NCBI RefSeq assembly: GCF_017876155.1
Contig: NZ_JAGINP010000004.1
Span: 1 to 64,000 of the forward strand
DNA length: 64,000 nt
Source of the DNA: Azospirillum rugosum
Lineage (GTDB): Bacteria; Pseudomonadota; Alphaproteobacteria; Azospirillales; Azospirillaceae
Direction of reading: 5' to 3'
Every line of letters begins with the position of its first letter. Position 1 is the stretch's first letter. Below the pieces are notes generated by a model. The model had not been told where the DNA came from and made no database searches. It was given only the letters and a program-made list of their open reading frames with translations. Below, in pieces: positions 1-8,542 of the stretch. Made by a program: the position numbers and the translations under genes.

Positions 1-133
1 GGGGCGGCCCCTCCCCACGCCCACCCACCTTTTTTCGGTCGGCGGGTTGGTGGGGGGGGCCCCCCCCCCCCCCACCCCCCCCCGCGGGGGGGGGTGGGGG
101 GGGGGCCCCCCCCCCTCCACCCAACCTACGATG
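1..133. repeat. G/C homopolymer block with the remnant of a palindromic repeat
   Basis: Bases 1-114 are dominated by runs of G and C and look like failed base calling or assembly rather than natural sequence. Bases 115-130 (CTCCACCCAACCTACG) match exactly the right arm of the palindromic repeat seen at 24452-24538, 42180-42266 and 59719-59806. The block is therefore probably a damaged copy of that repeat, placed, like the others, just after a stop codon (here at 134). Confidence 0.7.
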
Positions 134-856
134 TCACACCGCCTGCGCCGCCCGCTCCCGCACCAGATCCAGCCAGCGCTTTGAGATCGTCCGGGCGACG
201 GTTTCCGCAGCCGGCAGGTGCTGGTCCAGCGCCTCGTCCAGGCCGTCCAGCACCGCGCGGTTGCGTTCGCGCGCTTCCTCGCCGAAGCGGGAGGCCCAGC
301 CGCGGACGATGGGGGCGGTCGCTTCCGGGTGGAACTGGAAGGCGTAGAGCGAGTCCCCGAGTCGGAAGGCCTGCCGCTCGCAGGCCTCGTTGCGGGCGAG
401 CGGGACGGCGCCGTCGGGGAACTGGAAGGTGTCGTAGTGCCACTGCACCATGTGCAGCCGCTCCCCCAGCCCGGCGAGCAGCGGGTCGTCCCGGCCGGCG
501 TCGGTCAGGTCCACGGCGGCGACGCCGAGTTCCGCGCGGTCGTGGCGGTGGACGCGGGCGCCGAAGGCGCGCGCCGCAAGCTGGGCGCCGAGGCAGATGC
601 CCAGCACCGGCCGATCCTCGGCGTGGAAGTCGCGGATGAGATCCATCACCTGCGGGAAATGCGGCCCCTGCGCGTCGTCCCAGGCGTCCTGCGGCCCGCC
701 GAGCACGAGGAGGCCGTCGTAGCCCTGCGGCGTGGCGGGCAGCGCCTCCCCTTCGTTCGCGGCGACGGTGACGAGGCTGGCGCCGAGGCCGGCCAGGGCG
801 TCGCCGACGAGGCCGGCGGGCGCGGTGCGGCTGTTCTGCACGACCAGGATGCGCAT
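134..856 (-). CDS. Class I glutamine amidotransferase-like protein (GMP synthase GATase-type domain)
   Basis: This 240-residue protein is a stand-alone type 1 glutamine amidotransferase domain, which hydrolyses glutamine through a Cys-His-Glu triad. The nucleophile elbow is GICLGAQL with Cys88, and the His/Glu pair is in FQFHPEA near the C-terminus. The frame stays open about 130 bases upstream, but the ATG at 856 begins the conserved MRILVVQN strand and is chosen as start. No synthetase domain is attached, so the true substrate is unknown. Related stand-alone proteins include amidotransferases and gamma-glutamyl hydrolases. It is divergent from the 5'-nucleotidase gene. Confidence is high for family, low for substrate. 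Confidence 0.88.
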   Translation of the reverse strand: MRILVVQNSRTAPAGLVGDALAGLGASLVTVAANEGEALPATPQGYDGLLVLGGPQDAWDDAQGPHFPQVMDLIRDFHAEDRPVLGICLGAQLAARAFGARVHRHDRAELGVAAVDLTDAGRDDPLLAGLGERLHMVQWHYDTFQFPDGAVPLARNEACERQAFRLGDSLYAFQFHPEATAPIVRGWASRFGEEARERNRAVLDGLDEALDQHLPAAETVARTISKRWLDLVRERAAQAV

Positions 857-1029
857 GGGTCGGTCGGTCCGTTGCGGTTGGCTCAGGCCGCATTGATGTG
901 CAGGCGGGCCCGCGAAATCAAGACGTGCAAGGCCGCTATGCGCCGGCGCGCGGGAATGGGATACAGTGCGGCGATGCGGGGGGCACACCCCCGAGAACCC
1001 CCAGGCGAATCCCCAGGGAGACGAGACTT

Positions 1030-2550
1030 ATGCTGATCGGGCTTCGTACGCTGGCCGGCGCCGCCGCACTCGCCGGCGCCTTTCTGATTCCGGCGACGGG
1101 CATGGCGCAGAATGGCAGGCTGACCTTCCTGCACATCAACGACATCTACGAGATTGCGCCCATCAAGGGCCAGGGCGGCTTCGCGCCGCTGATGACCCTG
1201 CTGAAGCAGGCCCGCCAGCGCGACGCCAACGCGATGACCACGGTCGGCGGCGACTTCCTGTCCCCCTCCCTGCTGTCGGGCACGACGCGTGGCGACCAGA
1301 TGATCGCGCTGTTCAACGCCATCGGTGTGGACGCGGTGACCTTCGGCAACCACGAATTCGACTTCGGCGACGACGTGCTGAAGATGCGCATCGCCGAATC
1401 GAGGTTCCCCTGGATCGGCACCAACGTCCTGTCCAAGGCGGACGGCAAGCCCTACGGCGGCGCCGTCGCCACCTGGACCAAGACGGTCGGCGACATCAAG
1501 GTCGGCTTCCTCGGCGTCATCACGCCGGAAACCGCGCGCCTGTCCAGCGCCGGCCCGGAGATCCGCTTCGCCGACGTGAAGGAGACCGCCACGGCGGCCG
1601 TGAAGGCCCTGCGGGACGGCGGCGCCAACGTCGTCGTGGCTCTCACCCACCTGACCATCGAGGAGGACCGGGAGCTGGCCACCAAGGTCAAGGGCATCGA
1701 CCTCGTGCTCGGCGGTCACGACCACGACCCGATCAGCTTCTACGAGGGTTCCACCCTGATCCTGAAGGCCGGCCACGACGGGCAGTATCTGGGCGTCGTC
1801 GAGCTGGCGGTCAGCACCAAGGCGACGGACAAGGGCCCGGCAACCACCGTCCTGCCGACCGAGTGGCGCTTCACCACCACCGCCGGCGTGGCGCCGGACG
1901 CGGAGGTCGCCGCGATCGTCGGCAAGTACACCGACAGCCTCGACACCACGCTGGCCGCTGTCATCGGCACGACGGAGACCCCGCTGGACAGCCGCAAGGA
2001 CGTCGTCCGCACGCAGGAGGCCAGCATGGGCAACCTGATCGCCGACGCGCTGCGCGAGGGGCTGAAGGCCGACGTCGCCATCACCAACGGCGGCGGCATC
2101 CGCGCCGACGCGCTGCACCCGGCCGGGTCCAGGATCACCCGCAAGGACGTCTTCGCGGAGCTTCCCTTCGGCAACGTCGGGGTGCTGACCGAGCTGAAGG
2201 GGATCGACCTGATGGCCGCGCTGGAACACGGCGTGTCCAAGGTGGAGGAAAAGGCCGGGCGCTTCCCGCAGGTGTCGGGCGTCACCTTCACCTACGACCC
2301 GAAGCTGCCCTCCGGCACCCGCGTGACCGAGGCCAAGGTGGGCGGCAAGCCGCTCGACCCCGCCGCCGTCTACCGCGTGGCGACCAACGACTACATGCTG
2401 AAGGGCGGCGACGGCTATGCCGCGCTGACCCGCGGCAAGGTCGTGGTGGATCCCTCCGGCGCGGTGCTGATGGCGACCATCGTCATGGACTACGTCGAGG
2501 CGAGGAAGACCGTGGCGCCCAAGGTCGAGGGGCGCATTATCGCGAAGTGA
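1030..2550 (+). CDS. Exported bifunctional metallophosphatase / 5'-nucleotidase (UshA family)
   Basis: The 506-residue protein has a signal peptide over roughly residues 1-26 (hydrophobic core then AQN), so it is periplasmic. The N-terminal calcineurin-like metallophosphoesterase domain shows the metal ligands in HINDIYE, GGDFLSPS, GNHEFDFG and GGHDHD. The C-terminal 5'-nucleotidase domain carries NGGGIRAD and a GGDGY loop used for nucleoside binding. The family dephosphorylates nucleotides outside the cytoplasm for nucleoside and phosphate scavenging. The ATG at 1030 is preceded by AGGGAG and begins the signal peptide; the upstream open frame lacks plausible coding content. Confidence 0.92.
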   Translation: MLIGLRTLAGAAALAGAFLIPATGMAQNGRLTFLHINDIYEIAPIKGQGGFAPLMTLLKQARQRDANAMTTVGGDFLSPSLLSGTTRGDQMIALFNAIGVDAVTFGNHEFDFGDDVLKMRIAESRFPWIGTNVLSKADGKPYGGAVATWTKTVGDIKVGFLGVITPETARLSSAGPEIRFADVKETATAAVKALRDGGANVVVALTHLTIEEDRELATKVKGIDLVLGGHDHDPISFYEGSTLILKAGHDGQYLGVVELAVSTKATDKGPATTVLPTEWRFTTTAGVAPDAEVAAIVGKYTDSLDTTLAAVIGTTETPLDSRKDVVRTQEASMGNLIADALREGLKADVAITNGGGIRADALHPAGSRITRKDVFAELPFGNVGVLTELKGIDLMAALEHGVSKVEEKAGRFPQVSGVTFTYDPKLPSGTRVTEAKVGGKPLDPAAVYRVATNDYMLKGGDGYAALTRGKVVVDPSGAVLMATIVMDYVEARKTVAPKVEGRIIAK

Positions 2551-2567
2551 CGGCGCCGGCAAAAAGA

Positions 2568-2595
2568 CGCCCCCGGCCCTGATGGACCGGGGGCG
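2568..2595 (-). terminator. Intrinsic terminator of the phasin gene
   Basis: CGCCCCCGG at 2568-2576 pairs with CCGGGGGCG at 2587-2595, a 9-bp stem. On the minus strand the stem is followed by TCTTTTT, so it is oriented to stop the phasin transcript. It also forms a hairpin behind the 5'-nucleotidase gene but has no T-tract in that direction. Confidence 0.75.
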
Positions 2596-2622
2596 CAAGG
2601 CCAGGATGGATCGTGGGGGGCG

Positions 2623-3231
2623 TCAGGCGCCGTGGCGTGCCTGCCGCGCGGCGCCCTCCGCCCGGGCGTTCAGCCGGCGCACCGCGTCGTTGGCGGTCCG
2701 CGCCGAAAGCTCGGAAATCTTGACGCTGCGGTTCAGCAGCAGCGCCATCTCGTCCTTGATCATGTCGCTCTGCGCGGCGTAGAGGTCCTGGACCGACCGG
2801 CTGCGCATCATCGTGTTGACGCCCTCGACGTTGCGGGCCATCGCCTCCTGCGCGAAGCTCATCCATTCGCGCATGATCGACTGCATGCCTTCCATCAGCA
2901 CGCCGCCGCACTGGGCCATGACGTCCATGTTCTCGCGCGCTTGCTGGGCGACCTCGCCCTGGGCGTCGGCGGAAAAGCCCATCAGCCGGTTGAATTGCTC
3001 GGCGTTCTGCCCGGCCATCTGGGTGGCCTTGCCCATCATGTCGCGCGCGGCGTTGGCACCGGTGTCGGCCATGCGGCGGCCGGTGTCGGTTCCTTCGTCC
3101 GCGATCGAGCGGGCCGCGTCGGCGGCGCGCCGGGTCGCGGACTCACCCATGCGGGCTGCTTCTTCGGCTGCGGACCGGGCCCGGGCGGCGGTATCGCGGG
3201 TTACCGTCTGCGCGTCCTTGTCTGATGCCAT
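2623..3231 (-). CDS. Phasin family protein
   Basis: This is a 202-residue, helix-rich protein. Its first 75 residues are Ala/Arg/Glu-rich (coiled-coil-like), and the phasin domain follows from about residue 75 to 190, with the typical amphipathic pattern around MAGQNAEQFNRLMG and MREWMSFAQEAM. Phasins coat polyhydroxyalkanoate granules and limit their number and size. The ATG at 3231 has AGGAG eight bases upstream, so it is preferred over two in-frame ATGs further upstream (3279 and 3324). A second phasin domain occurs in the window in the hemerythrin fusion at 43650-44657, and ketone-body genes lie at 59.8-62.7 kb, consistent with PHB metabolism. Confidence 0.85.
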   Translation of the reverse strand: MASDKDAQTVTRDTAARARSAAEEAARMGESATRRAADAARSIADEGTDTGRRMADTGANAARDMMGKATQMAGQNAEQFNRLMGFSADAQGEVAQQARENMDVMAQCGGVLMEGMQSIMREWMSFAQEAMARNVEGVNTMMRSRSVQDLYAAQSDMIKDEMALLLNRSVKISELSARTANDAVRRLNARAEGAARQARHGA

Positions 3232-3610
3232 ATCCCTTGCTCCTGATTTCATTTCGTCCGAACCGGACGCTTCCTCCATGTTTTTGTTTGCGGCTTTGTC
3301 TTTATCGCGTTTGTTTTTGTGCACCGCGACACAATGACCAGCCCTATATCACGCCAAGCAATGGCCAATCCACAACTCTAAAAACTACCCCCATACACTT
3401 TATTGCAGGGGATGGAGCTTTTAGGGGACAAAAGACTGCGACGAAAATTGCAGCGTTTTTTATTTAACGACGGGGTGTCGCGGTGCAAGCGCGACCAAGG
3501 TTCGCGGGGGGCTGCGGGCCGGGCCAACGCATCCTAAATAAAGGGGCAACAACAAGCGGCCGGTGCGATGCGCGGGCGTGCGGGTCCCGGCCATGACCGC
3601 GGAGGTTGCG
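3232..3610. other. AT-rich divergent intergenic region
   Basis: These 379 bases between the divergent phasin and alanine dehydrogenase genes are markedly AT-richer than the surroundings, especially 3280-3470. They presumably carry both promoters; a TAAATA -10-like hexamer is present near 3537. Open frames here have no Shine-Dalgarno or recognisable product, and no RNA gene is evident. Confidence 0.5.
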
Positions 3611-4729
3611 ATGCTCATCGGAGTGCCGACGGAGATCAAGAACCACGAATACCGTGTCGGGCTGACCCCGGCCTCGGTGCGCGAATTGACGCACCACGGC
3701 CATTCCGTGCTGGTGCAGGCGGGCGCCGGCACCGCCATCGGGCTGGAGGACGAGCAGTACGTAGCGGCCGGGGCGGAGATCGCGGCCGACGCCGCCACCG
3801 TCTTCGCCCGCGCCGACATGGTCGTGAAGGTGAAGGAGCCGCAGCCCCAGGAATGCCGCCTGCTGCGGCCCGGCCAGATCCTGTTCACCTACCTGCACCT
3901 GGCCCCCGACCCGAAGCAGACCGCGCTGCTGGTCGAGTCCGGCGCCACCGCCATCGCCTACGAGACGGTGACCGACGCGCGCGGCGGTCTCCCCCTGCTG
4001 GCGCCGATGAGCGAGGTCGCCGGGCGCATGTCCGTCCAGGCCGGGGCCCATTGCCTGGAAAAGGCCCAGGGCGGGCGCGGCGTGCTGCTGGGCGGCGTGC
4101 CGGGCGTTCCGGCGGCGAAGGTGGTGGTGCTGGGCGGCGGCGTGGTCGGCACCAACGCGGCCCGCATGGCCATGGGGCTGGAGGCCAAAGTCGTCGTCAT
4201 CGACAAGTCGCTGGCCCGCCTGAAGGAGCTGGACCTGCAGTTCGGCGCGAAGCTCCAGACGCTCTATTCCACGGTGGACACGATCGAGGAGCATGTGCTG
4301 GACGCCGACCTCGTCATCGGCGCGGTGCTTCTGCCCGGGGCGGCGGCGCCGAAGCTGGTCACCGCCGGTATGGTGTCGCGGATGAAGCGCGGCGCCGTGG
4401 TGGTGGACGTCGCCATCGACCAGGGCGGCTGCTTCGAGACCTCCCGCCCGACCACGCACGCGGAGCCGACCTACGTGGTCGATGGGGTGGTGCACTACTG
4501 CGTCGCCAACATGCCCGGCGGCGTGGCCCGCACGTCGACCTTCGCGCTGAACAACGCCACCCTGCCCTTCGTGCTCGACCTCGCCGACCACGGCCACCGC
4601 GCGGCGCTGGCCCGCGACCCGCACCTGCGCAACGGCCTGAACGTCCACGCCGGCACCGTCACCTGCAAGGCGGTGGCGGAGGCGCAGAACCTGGCCTACA
4701 GGCCGGCCGAGGAGGCTTTGGGATTGTAG
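3611..4729 (+). CDS. ald: Alanine dehydrogenase
   Basis: This 372-residue enzyme is full length for the family and catalyses NAD-dependent oxidative deamination of L-alanine to pyruvate and ammonia. The N-terminus [20 protein letters not shown] is characteristic. The substrate-binding Lys lies in KVKEPQPQE, the catalytic His in YLHLAPD, and the nucleotide-binding glycine loop in [12 protein letters not shown]. The ATG at 3611 follows GGAGG with seven bases between them. The gene stands alone and ends at a bidirectional terminator. Confidence 0.96.
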   Translation: MLIGVPTEIKNHEYRVGLTPASVRELTHHGHSVLVQAGAGTAIGLEDEQYVAAGAEIAADAATVFARADMVVKVKEPQPQECRLLRPGQILFTYLHLAPDPKQTALLVESGATAIAYETVTDARGGLPLLAPMSEVAGRMSVQAGAHCLEKAQGGRGVLLGGVPGVPAAKVVVLGGGVVGTNAARMAMGLEAKVVVIDKSLARLKELDLQFGAKLQTLYSTVDTIEEHVLDADLVIGAVLLPGAAAPKLVTAGMVSRMKRGAVVVDVAIDQGGCFETSRPTTHAEPTYVVDGVVHYCVANMPGGVARTSTFALNNATLPFVLDLADHGHRAALARDPHLRNGLNVHAGTVTCKAVAEAQNLAYRPAEEALGL

Positions 4730-4745
4730 GTTCAGGCAAAGAAAA

Positions 4746-4763
4746 AGGGGCCGGAAGGCCCCT
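4746..4763. terminator. Bidirectional terminator between ald and the tRNA cluster
   Basis: AGGGGCC (4746-4752), loop GGAA, GGCCCCT (4757-4763). The plus side is followed by GATTTCTTC, serving ald. On the minus strand the stem runs into TTTTTC, serving the tRNA operon. Confidence 0.8.
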
Positions 4764-4780
4764 GATTTCTTCATCGGAGA

Positions 4781-4867
4781 TGGTGCGGTCGAGAAGACTC
4801 GAACTTCCACAGCATTTCTGCCACAGCGACCTCAACGCTGCGCGTCTACCAATTCCGCCACGACCGC
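4781..4867 (-). tRNA. tRNA-Leu (anticodon GAG)
   Basis: An 87-nt class II tRNA with a long variable arm. The acceptor arms GCGGTCG and CGACCGC pair, the discriminator is A and the 3' CCA is encoded. The anticodon stem CAGCG/CGCTG encloses the loop TTGAGGT, giving GAG (reads CUC/CUU). It is last in a three-tRNA minus-strand cluster. Confidence 0.96.
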
Positions 4868-4906
4868 ATCGCCGACCCTTGTGAGGGTCAAAACCTTGGA
4901 GAGAGA

Positions 4907-4982
<76 letters not shown>

Positions 4983-5027
4983 ACTGTACCTCTCAACCAA
5001 ACACCGAAGTGCCCAACACCAGGATGT

Positions 5028-5114
5028 TGGTGCGCTTGGAGGGAGTCGAACCCCCACGGCCTTTCAGCCACTAGGACCTGAACCTAGCGCGTCTACCAGT
5101 TCCGCCACAAGCGC
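5028..5114 (-). tRNA. tRNA-Leu (anticodon CAG)
   Basis: An 87-nt class II tRNA with acceptor GCGCTTG pairing CAAGCGC, discriminator A and encoded CCA. The anticodon stem CTAGG/CCTAG encloses TTCAGGT, giving CAG (reads CUG, the dominant Leu codon in this GC-rich genome). First gene of the tRNA cluster. Confidence 0.96.
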
Positions 5115-5161
5115 GTTTCTTCAACCTCGACCCGCGTCCCTTGGGGCGACGCGGGAGCGCT

Positions 5162-5190
5162 CGTATAGCCGGCCCGCCGGCGGCGCTCAA
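5162..5190 (-). promoter_or_regulatory. Sigma-70 promoter of the tRNA cluster
   Basis: On the minus strand TTGAGC (5190-5185), a 17-bp spacer and TATACG (5167-5162) form a near-consensus promoter. It ends about 47 bases upstream of tRNA-Leu(CAG). The same architecture with an identical -10 precedes the tRNA-Gly gene at 30522-30596. Confidence 0.8.
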
Positions 5191-5411
5191 GAGAAATTTT
5201 TCACGAATGGCATTTTCTTTTTTCCAGGAACCGCCGCCCCGCCAAAATGGGAAGGCGCAGGAGTTTCCGGAGATCCGGCGTCCAACCCGCAGCGTATGTC
5301 CGCGCGCTGGCAATTCACCCCGACCGGGACCATTCGACGCAATCCCCGTCCGTGGCGAATGTCCGGCTGGAAGGTGTACAATGGACGACAGGCACGGGAA
5401 GGAATGCGGTC

Positions 5412-5594
5412 ATGGTTGAGCCGCCGACGGAAGAACAGCTTCGTCAACTTCGTCGCGTCGTGAAGCAGGCGCAGGCCCTTGGGGTCCCCAGCGTCGGCGG
5501 GGTGCGCACCGACACGCTGGCCTGGCTCATGGAGCGGGCCGGCCTGCTGGAGCCCACGGCCCCGCCGAAGCACGGAGCGGCCGCGGAGGATTGA
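5412..5594 (+). CDS. Small hypothetical protein (60 aa)
   Basis: A 60-residue soluble protein with a helical, charged first half (EEQLRQLRRVVKQAQALG) and a Pro/Ala-rich tail. The ATG at 5412 is chosen over an in-frame start 165 bases upstream; a GAAGGA-like element lies about ten bases before it. The helix followed by VPSVGGVRTDTLAWLMERAGLL could be a small helix-turn-helix-like or antitoxin-like fold, but I do not recognise the family. No neighbour is on the same transcript in an informative way. Confidence 0.55.
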   Translation: MVEPPTEEQLRQLRRVVKQAQALGVPSVGGVRTDTLAWLMERAGLLEPTAPPKHGAAAED

Positions 5595-5744
5595 TCGCCC
5601 ACCTTCGAGGAGGAAAGGCGCCCGCCTTCGGCGCACCCCGAACGCGCCGCCGCCCTAGCCTTTCCCACTTTCGCGCGGGTAAGCGGGACTTGCTACTCTG
5701 TCCTTGCCCTTAAAGGCGTGTGCCTCCCTGTTTAGAACTTCGCC

Positions 5745-5780
5745 GCCCGCCGTCCTCAACCGACGGCGGGCGTTTTCTTG
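5745..5780 (+). terminator. Intrinsic terminator, possibly of a small RNA
   Basis: GCCCGCCGTC (5745-5754) pairs perfectly with GACGGCGGGC (5762-5771) and is followed by GTTTTCTTG. The last plus-strand gene ends 150 bases earlier at 5594, so the terminator may serve that gene or a short noncoding transcript starting near 5690 (a TACTCT -10-like element lies at 5694-5699). Confidence 0.65.
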
Positions 5781-5797
5781 CGTTCAGGGCGTTCGGC

Positions 5798-5896
5798 TCA
5801 ACCGGTTCGCGCGGCGCGCTTGCGGCGCAGCTTGGCCTTCCGCTTGCCCTTGCGCTTCTCGGCCCGGGAATCGTTGGCGCGTCGTTGCTGCGGCAT
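5798..5896 (-). CDS. Tiny basic protein (32 aa)
   Basis: A 32-residue product that is almost entirely Arg, Lys and Ala (MPQQRRANDS then KRKGKRKAKLRRKR). The ATG at 5896 is preceded by a perfect AGGAGG with a seven-base spacer, which is the main reason to believe it. The composition suggests nucleic-acid or ribosome binding, but no family is recognised. Chance cannot be excluded in such a short frame. Confidence 0.45.
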   Translation of the reverse strand: MPQQRRANDSRAEKRKGKRKAKLRRKRAARTG

Positions 5897-6024
5897 GGCG
5901 TGTCCTCCTGTTCGCGATACGACCGATGGTGCGGGAAACCAATCAGGTGGTGCCCGGTTTGATGGCGGACAGTCACCCATTCGATCAGGGCCGGCGCAGC
6001 GGCGACCGGCCGGGAGGTTCCATC

Positions 6025-6414
6025 ATGACAGCACACATCCGGGGGTGGGCGGCGTCGGCCGCCCTGACGGCGGCGTTTCTGGCCGGCTGCGCGGACCTGA
6101 CGGCCGGCCTGACCCCGCCGGCCCAGGCGACGCCGGAGCCGGGGGCCGTCGCCAGCCTCGACCGCCTCAGCCCTGGCGTCTGCAACCCGGTGCTCGCGCG
6201 GTCGCTGGCCGGGGCGCGCATTCCCATCGACGACGTGCGGGACGTGGTCTACGGCCTCTACCGCGACGACCGCCGCGGCAAGATCGTCGGCTACGACGCC
6301 TGGGTTTACCTGAAGGACCAGCCCGGCTCGGTGATCGTGCAGATGGACGAATACTGCACTCTGCGGCAGATCTACACACGCGACGGCGCCAAGCTTCCCA
6401 ACCGGCAAGCCTGA
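6025..6414 (+). CDS. Putative lipoprotein
   Basis: A 129-residue exported protein. Its signal peptide (residues 1-21) ends in the lipobox LAGC with Cys22 as the lipidation site. The mature part has a conserved-looking core (GVCNPVLARSLAG, YGLYRDDRRGKIVGYDAWVYL) and a C-terminal Cys in DEYCTLRQIY. The ATG at 6025 follows GGGAGG. The frame is open for 320 bases upstream but without coding features. Family unknown; convergent with the LysR gene, whose stop is only six bases away. Confidence 0.75.
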   Translation: MTAHIRGWAASAALTAAFLAGCADLTAGLTPPAQATPEPGAVASLDRLSPGVCNPVLARSLAGARIPIDDVRDVVYGLYRDDRRGKIVGYDAWVYLKDQPGSVIVQMDEYCTLRQIYTRDGAKLPNRQA

Positions 6415-6420
6415 TACGCG

Positions 6421-7377
6421 TTACGTCACAGGCTGCGCCCCGATCGCCTGGGCGTAATGGCGCAACGCGCGCAGGAACTCCACGGCGACGGCGCCGGGCA
6501 CCTCGCCCTTGCGCGTCAGGATGCCGAAGCCGGTCAGGTTCTTGCCGATGACCAGCGGCAGCCGCCCCAGCAGCCCGGCCCGCAGGTGGTCGCGCACCAC
6601 CGATTCCGGCAGCACCGCCACCGCGTCGCTGGTCTGGAGCAGCTGGAGCGTGGCGAAGATGGAGCTGGCCTCCACCACATTCGCCGGCGTCGCCATGCGG
6701 GCCTGGGCGAATTCCTGCTCCAGAAGCTGGCGGGCCGGGCTGGTCAGCGGCTGCACCACCCAGGGCAGGTCGGCGAGGTCGCGCAGTTCCAGCGCCGGGA
6801 TGCCCGCCAGCGGGTGGCCGGCGCGGGCGACGACGTAGAGCGTTTCGTTGGCCAGCGGCTCGAAGTCGAATTCGTTGTGCTGGAGCGGTCCGGCGAAGCG
6901 CCCGACGGCGAGGTCGATCTTGCGCTCCGCCAGCAGGTCCAGGATCTCGTCGCTGGTCTCCCCCAGTAGCCGGACCACCAATAGGGGCCGCTTCGCCTTC
7001 AGGTCGGCGACCGCCCGCGCGACGAGGTCGGGGGCCGCCCCCATGATCGCCCCGACCACCAGCTGCCCGTAGCCACCGCGCCGCTTGTCGTCCAGATCCT
7101 CGGCGAAGCGGTCGAAGTCGGCGAGCAGCCGCACGGCGAAGCGCACCACCTCCCGCCCCAGCTCCGTCGGCTGCATGCCACGGGGCAGCCGTTCGAACAG
7201 CGGGAAGCCGAAAACCAGCTCCACGTCGTGCAGCATCTTGGTCGCCGTCGGCTGCGTCACGTTGATCGCCGCCGCCGCGCGGTGGAGGTTCCGCTGCTCC
7301 CCCAGGGCCGCGACCAGGGCCAGCTGCTTCAGGCGCAGGCGGTTCATCAGCGTGGGCAGCAGGGGGGACGGGCGCAT
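6421..7377 (-). CDS. LysR-family transcriptional regulator of the adjacent sugar-acid cluster
   Basis: This 318-residue regulator is standard LysR length. The winged HTH lies at about residues 12-72 (LKQLALVAALGEQRNLHRAA, INVTQPTATKMLHDVE) and the periplasmic-binding-like effector domain follows from about 100 to 310. It resembles the GbpR-like subgroup that often controls sugar or sugar-acid genes. It is divergent from the catabolic operon starting at 7503, so the 125-base gap probably contains its operator, and the operon is its likely target. The inducer, perhaps rhamnonate or a breakdown product, is inferred. Confidence 0.88.
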   Translation of the reverse strand: MRPSPLLPTLMNRLRLKQLALVAALGEQRNLHRAAAAINVTQPTATKMLHDVELVFGFPLFERLPRGMQPTELGREVVRFAVRLLADFDRFAEDLDDKRRGGYGQLVVGAIMGAAPDLVARAVADLKAKRPLLVVRLLGETSDEILDLLAERKIDLAVGRFAGPLQHNEFDFEPLANETLYVVARAGHPLAGIPALELRDLADLPWVVQPLTSPARQLLEQEFAQARMATPANVVEASSIFATLQLLQTSDAVAVLPESVVRDHLRAGLLGRLPLVIGKNLTGFGILTRKGEVPGAVAVEFLRALRHYAQAIGAQPVT

Positions 7378-7502
7378 GGGCTCTCACTGTTCGGCTTGCG
7401 ATAGAAAAACTCGATCGATCCGCGACGACATTCGATTGGAATGGCATCACGGCTTTGTCTTACGCTGCCAACAATTCGTCAATGAACAATCGGGAGGACA
7501 TC

Positions 7503-8345
7503 ATGAAGCTGCTGCGCGTCGGCCAGCCCGGCCGGGAGACGCCGGCCCTGCTCGACAGCCAGGGGCGCCTGCGCGACCTGTCCCGGCAGGTGCCGGACAT
7601 CACCGGCGCCACCCTGCAGCCGGAGACGCTGGACCGCCTGCGCCGCATCGATCCGGAAACGCTGCCGGAAATCCCCGGCAACCCGCGCATCGGCGCCTGC
7701 GTCGGCGCGGTGGGCAAGATGGTCTGCGTCGGCCTGAACTACTCCGACCACGCCGCGGAGTCCGGCATGGCCGTGCCGACCGAGCCGGTGCTGTTCCTGA
7801 AGCCCTCCAGTTCCATCTGCGGCCCCTTCGACGACGTGGAGATCCCGCGCGGCGCCGAGAAGACCGACTGGGAGGTCGAACTGGGCGTGGTGATCGGCAA
7901 GACGGCCAAGTACGTGCCCGAGGAGAGCGCGCTGGAGCATGTCGCCGGCTACTGCATCGTCAACGATGTGTCTGAGCGCGCCTACCAGCTGGAGCGCGGC
8001 GGCACCTGGGATAAGGGCAAGGGCCACGACACCTTCGCCCCGACCGGCCCCTGGCTGGTCACCGCCGACGAGATCGAGGACCCGCAGGATCTCGCCATGT
8101 GGCTGGAGGTGGACGGCAAGCGGTTCCAGGACGGCAGCACCCGGACCATGATCTTCGGCGTCGCCCACCTGGTATCCTACATCAGCCGCTTCATGAGCCT
8201 GCAACCGGGCGACATCATCTCCACCGGCACCCCGCCCGGCGTCGGCCTGGGCCAGAAGCCGCCGCTCTACCTGCGCGCCGGCCAGACCATGCGGCTGGGG
8301 ATCCAGGGCCTGGGCGAGCAGCGGCAGCGCACCGTCGAGATTTGA
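7503..8345 (+). CDS. Fumarylacetoacetate hydrolase-family protein, probable 2,4-diketo-3-deoxy-L-rhamnonate hydrolase
   Basis: A 280-residue FAH-superfamily enzyme with the catalytic core at about residues 70-275: GLNYSDHAAE, FLKPSS, DWEVELGVVIG, the substrate loop WDKGKGHDTFAPTGPWLV and GDIISTGTPPGVG. The Glu/Asp metal ligands of the family are present. Related enzymes cleave 2,4-diketo-3-deoxy sugar acids into pyruvate and a hydroxy acid. Together with the dehydrogenase at 8543 and L-rhamnonate dehydratase at 10770, this fits the non-aldolase (LRA5/LRA6-type) branch of L-rhamnonate breakdown; ureidoglycolate lyase-like activity is the alternative. The ATG at 7503 follows GGGAGG, so the upstream in-frame start is not used. 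Confidence 0.85.
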   Translation: MKLLRVGQPGRETPALLDSQGRLRDLSRQVPDITGATLQPETLDRLRRIDPETLPEIPGNPRIGACVGAVGKMVCVGLNYSDHAAESGMAVPTEPVLFLKPSSSICGPFDDVEIPRGAEKTDWEVELGVVIGKTAKYVPEESALEHVAGYCIVNDVSERAYQLERGGTWDKGKGHDTFAPTGPWLVTADEIEDPQDLAMWLEVDGKRFQDGSTRTMIFGVAHLVSYISRFMSLQPGDIISTGTPPGVGLGQKPPLYLRAGQTMRLGIQGLGEQRQRTVEI

Positions 8346-8351
8346 CCTCAG

Positions 8352-8515
8352 TCCCCTCTCCCCTCCGGGGAGAGGGTTAGGGTGAGGGGGCAAACCCTCT
8401 CCCCCCTGGGGAGAGGGTGGTGCGAAGCACCGGGTGAGGGGGCCCCGCGACGCAAGGACGTCCGGCAGAAGCGCAACCCCCTCACCCCGACCCTCTCCCC
8501 GGAGGGGAGAGGGAG
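8352..8515. repeat. Large palindromic repeat, family B
   Basis: A nested palindrome begins seven bases after the hydrolase stop. CCCCTCTCCCCTCCGGGGAG opens the left arm and CTCTCCCCGGAGGGGAGAGG closes the right, with a second similar hairpin (CCCTCTCCCCCCTGGGGAGA) and the spacer CGTCCGGCAGAAGCGCAACC inside. Related copies lie at 51284-51402 and 57938-58139. Confidence 0.85.
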
Positions 8516-8542
8516 AAGAAGAACATACAGGGAGTGACAACC

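Noticed and set aside
3225..3467. 80-codon plus-strand frame in the AT-rich region before ald
   Set aside because: No ribosome site, atypical composition, and it spans the probable divergent promoter region.
5704..6024. N-terminal extension of the lipoprotein gene
   Set aside because: The start at 6025 has GGGAGG and directly begins a lipoprotein signal peptide; the upstream frame crosses a terminator hairpin.
8352..8515. CRISPR-like array
   Set aside because: The repeats here and at the other family B sites are inverted palindromes, not regularly spaced direct repeats with unique spacers, and no cas gene is present.
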